Shown piece after piece: positions 1-6,200 of a DNA stretch of 8,212 bases (position 1 is its first letter; every line of letters starts with the position of its first letter). Source of the DNA: Streptomyces sp. NBC_01275 (GTDB lineage Bacteria > Actinomycetota > Actinomycetes > Streptomycetales > Streptomycetaceae); NCBI RefSeq assembly GCF_026340655.1, contig NZ_JAPEOZ010000002.1:1-8212 (forward strand). Reading direction: 5' to 3'. The position numbers and the translations under genes were made by a program. A model generated the notes under the pieces. That model was not told the origin of the DNA. It worked only from the letters and a program-made list of their open reading frames with translations, and searched no databases.

Positions 1-3000
1 CCTCCGTCTGGAGGCCCTCGGGCAGGGCGACCTCGGCGAACACCTCCTCGCCCCGCCGCCAGACGGACCGCGGCCCCTGGAAGGCGGGCCCGTACGCGAT
101 GCCGTGGCGGGCGGCCCGGTCGTGGAAGTCGTGCACGGGGACGGGCTCCGCGCCGGGTGGCGGCCAGGTCACGAGGTCGGCGGTCGCGGGGGGAACGGTG
201 TCGTCGGCGGCCGCGGTCAGGGTTCCGGTCGCGTGCCGGGTCCAGTCGTCGTCCGGGCCGGGGCGCGCGGAGAGGGTCAGGCGACGCCGGCCCTCCGCGT
301 CCGGGGCGGTGACGTGCAGCCGGACCGCGCGCCCGGTACGGTCGCCGTCGCGCGGAGCGGGCAGCTCCAGCGGGGTGTGCAGGGCCAGTTCGGCGATCCG
401 CGCGCAGCCGACGCGCGCACCGGCCCAGCGAGCCAGTTCCACCAGCGCCGTACCCGGCACCAGCACCCGTCCGGCGACCGTGTGGTCCGCCAGCCACGGG
501 TGGGTGGCCGTCGACAGCCGCCCGGTGAACAACAGGCCGCCGTCGTCCGGGAGTTCCACACACGCGCCGAGCAGCGGATGACCGGCGGGCGCGAGTCCGG
601 CGGCCGTCGGGTCGACGGTACGGGGACCGTCGTCGAGCCAGTACCGGCGACGGCGGAAGGCGTACGTCGGCAGGTCGACCGGCGGCGGACCCTCCGGCCC
701 CGGCGCGGGGAAGGCCGCCGCCCAGGTCACGGTCGCGTCGCTCACATGCAGTCGGGCCAGCGCGGCCCACAGCGCATGCCCGTCCTCGTCCTCGTGACCG
801 CCGCCGACGGGGGAGGCGACGACCGGAACCGCTCTCTCCGCCACACCGGCCGTGAGCCGCGGGGCGATCGACCCCGCGACGCCCACCTCCACGAAGAGGC
901 CGTGGCCGCGGTCCGTCAACTCGCCCACGACCCGCTCCAGTTCACCCGGATCGGCGGCGGACGCCGTCAGGAACGGGACCCGGGCGGTACCCGCCTGCGC
1001 CGACGCCCCGCCGTCGTACGCCGTCACCGCACGGGCCGCCTCCTTCAAGGTCGCCGCGCCCGCGACGCAGGCCGCGGCGAGCACCGCGACATCGCCCATG
1101 GCGTTCCCGTCCCTGTCCCTGTTCCCGTTCCCGTTCCCGTTCCCGCTCTCGCCCTCGTCGTCGCCGTCCGTCGTGCCGACGACCGCCGCAGCGCGGACCC
1201 CGAACGCCTCCCACAGCCCGCCGAGCGCCACCAACACCGCCCAGCGCGCGGCCCGTTCGCCGACGGCGTCCCGGTCGGCCGCCGAGGTCGGGCGCAGCAC
1301 GTCGCGCAGCGGCCGGTCGGTGAACGCGCGGAGCGCCTCCTCGCAGAGGTCCAGCCGCTCGGCGAACACCGGAGACGTCTCGGCGAGCCGTGCCGCCCAG
1401 CCGAGGTCCGCACCCAGGCCCCGGGCGGTGAACACGAGGACGGCCCGGGCGTCGGCGGCGACACGGCCGTACGCCAGGCCGGGAGAGTCAGGGGAGCTGG
1501 GCGAGCTGAGGGAGTCGGATCCCGTGGCCAGGGCCGTCAACCCGGTGAGCAGCTCGGCGCGGTCGGCGCCGAGCACCACCGCACGATGCTCGAACACCGA
1601 CCTGCCGCGGGCCAGCGCGGCGCCCACCGCGTCGACCGACACCTCAGGGCGGTCCGCCAGATGCGCCGCCAGCCGCTGCGCCTGGGCGCGCAGCGCGTCC
1701 TCCGTACGACCGGACAGGACCCAGGGCACGACGACGCCACCGCAGCGGAGCTGAGCGCCGGGCGCGGGATCGCCCTGCTCCAGCACCACATGGGCGTTGG
1801 TCCCGCTGACCCCGAAGGACGACACCCCCGCACGCCGGGGCCGGTCGCCGACCGGCCACTCCCGCCGCTCGGTCAGCAGCTCCACCACGCCCGTCGGCCA
1901 GTCCACATGCGGGTTCGGCGCGTCCACGTGCAGAGTGCGGGGCAGCACCCCGTGCGCCATGGCCTGCACCATCTTGATGACCCCGGCGACCCCGGCGGCG
2001 GCCTGCGCGTGCCCGATGTTCGACTTCACCGAGCCCAGCCACAGGGGGCGTCCGGCCGGGCGGTCGCGGCCGTAGGCGTCGATGAGGGCCTGGGCCTCGA
2101 TCGGGTCGCCCAGCCTGGTGCCGGTGCCGTGCGCCTCCACCGCGTCCACGTCCGCCCCGGACAGCCCCGCCCGGTCCAGCGCCTGCCGGATCACCCGGCG
2201 CTGCGCCGGACCGCTCGGCGCGGTCAGCCCACTGCTGGCGCCGTCCTGGTTGACGGCGCTGCCCCGGACCACGGCCAGCACGCGCCGCCCATGGCGACGG
2301 GCGTCCGACAGCCGCTCCAGCAGCAGCATCCCGACGCCCTCGCCGAGCGCCGTGCCGTCGGCCCCGGCCGCGAACGCCTTGACCCTGCCGTCCGGCGCGA
2401 GACCGCGCTGCCGGCTGAACTCCACCAGCGCCAACGGCGAGGCCATCACCGTCACACCGCCGGCCAGCGCCAGCTCGCACTCACCGGCCCGCAGCGCCAG
2501 CGCGGCCTCGTGCAGCGCCACCAGCGAGGACGAACAGGCCGTGTCCAGACTGACCGCCGGCCCCTCCAGGCCGAGCGTGTACGCGACCCGGCCCGACGCG
2601 ACACTCGCCGTGCTGCCGTTGCCGAGGTACCCCTCGAACTCGCCCGGCGCGTTGCGCAGCCGGCCCGCGTACTCCTGATGGATCACCCCCGCGAAGACCC
2701 CGGTACGGCTGCCGCGCAACGTCGTCGGGTCGATGCCCGCGCGCTCGACCGCCTCCCAGGACGTCTCGAGGAGCAGCCGCTGCTGCGGGTCGGTCGCCAG
2801 GGCCTCCCGGGCGCTCATCCCGAAGAATCCGGGGTCGAAGGCGGCCGGGTCGTCGAGGAAGCCGCCCTCGCGCACGGTGACCTTCCCGGTGCGGGCCGGA
2901 TTCGGGTCGTACAGGTCCTCGTCCCAGCCGCGGTCGGCCGGCAGCGGCGCGATGACGTCCCGGCCCTCGGAGACCAGCCGCCACAACTCCTCGGGGGAGG

Positions 3001-3148
3001 CGACCCCGCCCGGGTAGCGGCAGGCCATGCCGACGATCGCGATCGGCTCACGCGCCGCCGCCTCGGCCTCCCGCAGCCGCTGCCGGGTCCTGCGCAGGTC
3101 CGCGGTCAGCCGCTTCAGTACGTCGACGACCTTCGCCTCGCTCGTCAT
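1..3148 (-). CDS. Type I modular polyketide synthase, docking-KS-(degenerate AT)-DH...; 3' end beyond the left edge
   Basis: Start of the next PKS protein: 1049 codons are visible and the frame stays open to the left edge. Residues 1-32 ([14 protein letters not shown]...) form a charged helix typical of N-terminal docking domains. The KS spans 33-455 with Cys205 in DTACSSSL, His340 in EAHGTGT and His380 in NIGH, so it looks competent for condensation. The AT region (about 565-809) has lost its catalytic motifs and about 100 residues. DH begins near 856 with His889 in [10 protein letters not shown] and YGPAF at 1019. The rest of the module is not seen. ATG at 3148 is chosen because it lines up with known PKS docking starts. 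An in-frame ATG at 3208, one base after the upstream stop, would add 20 residues, but those codons have weak third-position G/C bias. The gene follows the upstream PKS closely and is probably in the same operon. Confidence 0.97.
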   Translation of the reverse strand, partial: MTSEAKVVDVLKRLTADLRRTRQRLREAEAAAREPIAIVGMACRYPGGVASPEELWRLVSEGRDVIAPLPADRGWDEDLYDPNPARTGKVTVREGGFLDDPAAFDPGFFGMSAREALATDPQQRLLLETSWEAVERAGIDPTTLRGSRTGVFAGVIHQEYAGRLRNAPGEFEGYLGNGSTASVASGRVAYTLGLEGPAVSLDTACSSSLVALHEAALALRAGECELALAGGVTVMASPLALVEFSRQRGLAPDGRVKAFAAGADGTALGEGVGMLLLERLSDARRHGRRVLAVVRGSAVNQDGASSGLTAPSGPAQRRVIRQALDRAGLSGADVDAVEAHGTGTRLGDPIEAQALIDAYGRDRPAGRPLWLGSVKSNIGHAQAAAGVAGVIKMVQAMAHGVLPRTLHVDAPNPHVDWPTGVVELLTERREWPVGDRPRRAGVSSFGVSGTNAHVVLEQGDPAPGAQLRCGGVVVPWVLSGRTEDALRAQAQRLAAHLADRPEVSVDAVGAALARGRSVFEHRAVVLGADRAELLTGLTALATGSDSLSSPSSPDSPGLAYGRVAADARAVLVFTARGLGADLGWAARLAETSPVFAERLDLCEEALRAFTDRPLRDVLRPTSAADRDAVGERAARWAVLVALGGLWEAFGVRAAAVVGTTDGDDEGESGNGNGNGNRDRDGNAMGDVAVLAAACVAGAATLKEAARAVTAYDGGASAQAGTARVPFLTASAADPGELERVVGELTDRGHGLFVEVGVAGSIAPRLTAGVAERAVPVVASPVGGGHEDEDGHALWAALARLHVSDATVTWAAAFPAPGPEGPPPVDLPTYAFRRRRYWLDDGPRTVDPTAAGLAPAGHPLLGACVELPDDGGLLFTGRLSTATHPWLADHTVAGRVLVPGTALVELARWAGARVGCARIAELALHTPLELPAPRDGDRTGRAVRLHVTAPDAEGRRRLTLSARPGPDDDWTRHATGTLTAAADDTVPPATADLVTWPPPGAEPVPVHDFHDRAARHGIAYGPAFQGPRSVWRRGEEVFAEVALPEGLQTE
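2..583 (-). other. Dehydratase domain, N-terminal part (gene two)
   Basis: Starts at [11 protein letters not shown] near residue 856. It has His889 in [10 protein letters not shown], which matches HxxxGxxxxP exactly, and YGPAF at 1019. The second catalytic Asp lies beyond the left edge. The domain looks undamaged as far as it can be read. Confidence 0.92.
722..1456 (-). other. Degenerate, probably inactive acyltransferase domain (gene two)
   Basis: About 245 residues sit where an AT of about 310 is expected. Compared with the intact AT of gene one, FPGQGSQW reads [10 protein letters not shown], and GHSQGE reads GTTDGD (residues 658-663, with Thr660 in the nucleophile position). A Gly/Asn/Asp-rich insertion of about 23 residues follows. 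The ALRSR arginine region reads [10 protein letters not shown]. The small ferredoxin-like subdomain with the YASH/HAFH motif, about 100 residues, is absent. Flanks are retained: [12 protein letters not shown], a VVG strand, VAGAATL, FVEVG, VTWAAAF and the post-AT linker [15 protein letters not shown]. The frame is open throughout, so this is a decayed domain inside an expressed gene, not a pseudogene. It may persist as a KS-DH spacer or a platform for a partner AT acting in trans; this is inference. Confidence 0.88.
1103..1144. repeat. Hexanucleotide tandem repeat coding Gly-Asn dipeptides in the degenerate AT
   Basis: Seven tandem hexamers on the + strand: gttccc, gtccct twice, then gttccc four times. 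On the coding strand they give residues 669-682 ([14 protein letters not shown]), directly after the mutated nucleophile motif. The 6-bp unit keeps the frame whatever the copy number, so slippage could change length without killing the gene. Confidence 0.95.
1784..3052 (-). other. Ketosynthase domain, complete (gene two)
   Basis: Full KS of about 423 residues. The Cys205 nucleophile is in DTACSSSL (codon at 2534-2536), His340 is in [12 protein letters not shown] and His380 is in [10 protein letters not shown]. No damage is visible, so the KS should accept the upstream chain and condense if its ACP is loaded. The contrast with the ruined AT that follows is the notable point of this protein. 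Confidence 0.95.
2085..2149. repeat. Near-identical direct repeat, copy in KS of gene two
   Basis: Pairs with 7846-7910 (offset 5761). The first 53 bases are identical and there is a single mismatch over 65 bases. It codes for the KS stretch around [21 protein letters not shown], which includes a catalytic His. Shared KS sequence like this can support recombination between modules. Confidence 0.93.
3053..3148 (-). other. N-terminal docking helix of gene two
   Basis: Residues 1-32 include [19 protein letters not shown] and end at the KS border [15 protein letters not shown]. The basic, heptad-like helix matches the N-terminal docking coiled coil found at the start of class 1 modular PKS proteins. 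It supports the Met at 3148 as the start. Confidence 0.85.
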
Positions 3149-3159
3149 GGTTGCGTCAG

Positions 3160-3168
3160 CCTTCTTCC
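3160..3168 (-). promoter_or_regulatory. Candidate ribosome binding site for gene two (start at 3148)
   Basis: Coding-strand GGAAGAAGG ends 11 nt before ATG 3148. It is purine-rich and partly complementary to the 16S 3' end, but the spacing is rather long. It lies in the 61-nt leader between the upstream TGA (3212-3210) and ATG 3148. No promoter or hairpin was recognised in that leader. Confidence 0.5.
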
Positions 3169-3209
3169 GTACGTCAGGGGTGTGCGCGTCGTCGGCCGGT
3201 CGAGGCATG

Positions 3210-6200
3210 TCAGGACTTCCGCAGTTCGTCGTCGACGATGGTGAGGATGTCGTCGAGGGACACGTCGTCGAACTCGCTCTCGAACCCGCCGAACCCGTCC
3301 TGCCGCCGGTCCGTTGCGACCACGGCGGACTCCTCCCGGAGGGCGCCGGACGGGGCCAGCCGGTCGAGCAGTCCGCGCAGCCGCGTCGCCACCCGCTCCC
3401 GGTCCGCAGCCGAGTCCCCGCCGACGGCGTCCGCCAGCAGCCCGGAGGCGAGGAGCCCGGCCTCCAGAGCGTCCACGGTCTCCAGAGCGTCCACGGCCTC
3501 CAGACCGGACGCGGCCTCCAGGCCGGCATGGGTGGGCTGTTCGCTGTCCTGAGTGCCGTCCGCGCTCTCCGCGCTCTCCGCGCTCTCAGCGTTCTTCGTG
3601 TCCTCGGCGGCGCTCAGCAGTTCGTCCAGGTGAGCGGCGACAGCCGTCGAGGTGGGGTGGTCGAAGACCAGCGTCGCGGGAAGGCGCAGTCCGGTGGCCG
3701 TGTTGAGCAGGTTGCGCAGTTCCACCGCGCGCAGCGAGTCGAAGCCCGCGTCGAGGAAACCGCGTTCGGGCTCGACGGCGTCGGCGGAGGCGTGCCCCAG
3801 CACCGTCGCCACCTTCGTCCGCACCAACTCCTCCAGGACATGGGCCCGTTCACCGGCGGTCAGTCCGGCGAGCGAGAGACCCGGGCGCGCCGTGCCGGCA
3901 CCGGCATCGGCGGGCGCCTCGGCGGTTCCGGCCGCTGCCCGCGGCAGCTCCGCCCGGGGGGCCAACTCCCGCAGCAGCGGCCGGTTTCCGGCCTCCCCAC
4001 GCAGCGCGGGCAGGTCCAGCCGGACCGGCACGACCAGGGCGCGCTCCTGCCCGAGCGCCCGGTCGAAGAGCGCCAGCCCGTCCTCGGTCGACAGAGGCAG
4101 CACCCCGGCCCGCCGCATCCGCGCCAGATCGGCGGGCGTCAGCCCGCCGGTCAGCCCGCTGGCCTCCTCCCACAGCCCCCAGGCCAGCGACACCGCGGGC
4201 AGCCCCAGTGCCCGGCGGTGCGCGGCGAGGGCGTCCAGGTAGGCGTTGGCCGCCGCGTAGTTGCCCTGTCCGGCGGTGCCGAGCAGCCCACCCGCGGCAG
4301 AGAAGAGGACGAAGGCCTTGAGGGGGTGGCGGCGGTCTCGGGTGAGGTGGTGGAGGTGCCAGGCCGCGTCGGCCTTGGGCCGCATGACGGTGCTGATGTG
4401 GTGCGGGGTGAGGGTGTCGAGGGTGGCGTCGTCGAGGGCGCCGGCGGTGTGGACGACGGCGGTGAGGGGGCGGTCCCCGGGGATGCCGGCGAGTGCCTCG
4501 GCGAGCGACGCCGGGTCGGAGACATCACAGGCGGTTACGGCGACGGAGGCCCCGAGGTCTTCGAGATCGGCGCGGAGTCGGTCGGCGCCGGGGGCGTTCA
4601 CCCCCTGTCGGCTGAGGAGTTGAAGATGGCGTACGCCGTGCTGGGCGACGAGATGCCGGGCGACGAGCGAGCCGAGGGTGCCGGTGCCACCGGTGATCAA
4701 CACCGTGCCCTCCGGATCCCACGGTGCGGCCCGGCCCGCCGAGGCCGCCTGACTCGCCGAGGCCGCCCGTGGCCGGGTGAGCCGGGGTACGAGGAGCCGA
4801 CCGCCGCGCACGGCGTACTGCTCCTCCCCGCCGTCTCCCGGTCCGACCGCCGCGACCAGCGTGCGTACGGCGTCCGGCTCGTCCACGTCGGCGACCACCA
4901 CCCGGCCGGGGTGCTCGGCCTGCGCGGAGCGCACCAGCCCCCGAACGGCAGCCGACGCCAGGTCGGAGACGTTCTCGCCGTCCTCGACGGCCACCGCGCC
5001 CCGGGTGACCAGCACCAGACGGCTCTCGGCGAACCGGTCGTCGGCCAGCCACTCCCGCAGCGACTCCAGTGCCCGGAACACCGACGCCCCGGCAGCCTCT
5101 CCGGTCGGCGAGGCCTCGTCCGGCCGGGCCCAGGGGAGGACCACCACCTCGGGCGGCGCCCCCGTGAGCGCCCCGAACCCGGCGGCGACCGGCGTACCGA
5201 GCGCCGTGCCCAGCCCGAGCGGGTCCGGGCCGACGACGGCCGCCCGGACGACCGGCGTCGTGCCCGCCCCGGGCGGAACCGGCGTCCACGTCACCTCGAA
5301 CAGCGCGTCCGCCGCCGTGGCCGCCCTGCTCGCGGCGGCCAACTGCTCCCGCGTCACCGGGCGCACGGCCAGGGAGGACACCGTCGCCACGGGTACGCCG
5401 TCCTGGTCGGCCACGGTCAGCGTGAGGGCTTCCGGCCCCTGGGGCGTCAGGTGTACGCGCAGGGCGGTGGCGCCGGTGGCGTGCAGGGTGACGCCGTTCC
5501 AGGCGAACGGCAGCCGTACGTCGTCGAAGTCGTCGTCGATGCCGTCGACGAGGCTGGTGTGCAGGGCCGCGTCGAGCAGCGCGGGGTGCAGACCGTACCG
5601 GTCGGCGGTGTCCTGCTCGCCCGGCGCGAGCCGTACCTCGGCGAACAGCTCCTCGCCGCGCCGCCAGACCGCGTGCAGGCCCTGGAAGGCGGGGCCGTAG
5701 CCGAGGCCCTGTTCGGCGAGCCGGGAGTACAGGCCGGTGAGGTCGACGGGGTGGGCGCCGGCGGGTGGCCAGGCGGTCAGGTCCCAGTCGGGCCGGGGAG
5801 CGCCGGTCGTCACGTAGCCCGTCGCGTGGTGGATCCACGGGGCGTCGTCGGACGTCTGTTCGGGGCGGGTGTGGATGCTGACCGTCCGGCGGCCGGTCTC
5901 GTCCGGCGCGTCGACGCTGACCTGGAGGCGTACTGCGTTGTTCTCGGGCAGCACGAGGGGTGCGTGGAGGGTGAGTTCCTCCAGTACGTCGCACCCGGCG
6001 CGGTCGGCGGCTTGCAGGGCGAGTTCGACGAGTCCCGTGCCGGGGACGAGGACGGTGTTCCACACGGTGTGGTCGGCCAGCCAGGGGTGGGTGCGGGTGG
6101 AGAGGCGGCCGGTGAGGATCAGGCCGTCGCTGCCGGCGAGGGGGATCGAGGCGTCGAGGAGGGGGTGTCCGGCGGGCTCGGCGCTGTGGGCGGGCGAGGT

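Larger units (their letters stand above)
3213..3611 (-). other. C-terminal docking tail of gene one
   Basis: The tail has 133 residues after the ACP. It starts with a low-complexity acidic linker (AES and EAVDAL-type repeats), then an amphipathic helix ([17 protein letters not shown]). It ends in an acidic helix ([18 protein letters not shown]) that resembles the class 1 C-terminal docking helices that pair with the N-terminal coiled coil of the next PKS protein. Partnering with the next gene in this window is inferred from gene order and from charge: acidic here, basic there. Confidence 0.8.

Noticed and set aside
1103..1144. Short tandem repeat as a CRISPR-like or regulatory iteron array
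   Set aside because: 6-bp units without spacers lie fully inside a coding frame. A simple-sequence expansion explains it.
1..3148. Gene two as a frameshifted pseudogene because of its broken AT
   Set aside because: Codon-by-codon reading shows one open frame across the whole segment, with recognisable flanking AT and linker sequence on both sides. The damage is in-frame substitution, insertion and deletion within one domain.
3149..3209. Promoter or terminator between the two PKS genes
   Set aside because: Only about 60 nt, with no clear -10/-35 elements and no G+C-rich hairpin followed by a T run on the coding strand. An operon with read-through fits better.
104..3244. Very long + strand open frame (over 1000 codons) opposite gene two
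   Set aside because: Its translation is Arg/Gly/Pro-rich with no recognisable domain. It is the antisense shadow expected in high-G+C coding DNA, and the minus strand carries an unmistakable KS and DH.
5000..5345. Enoylreductase domain between DH and KR
   Set aside because: The spacing from DH to the KR Rossmann motif is filled by the KR structural subdomain. No NADPH-binding ER motif was seen.
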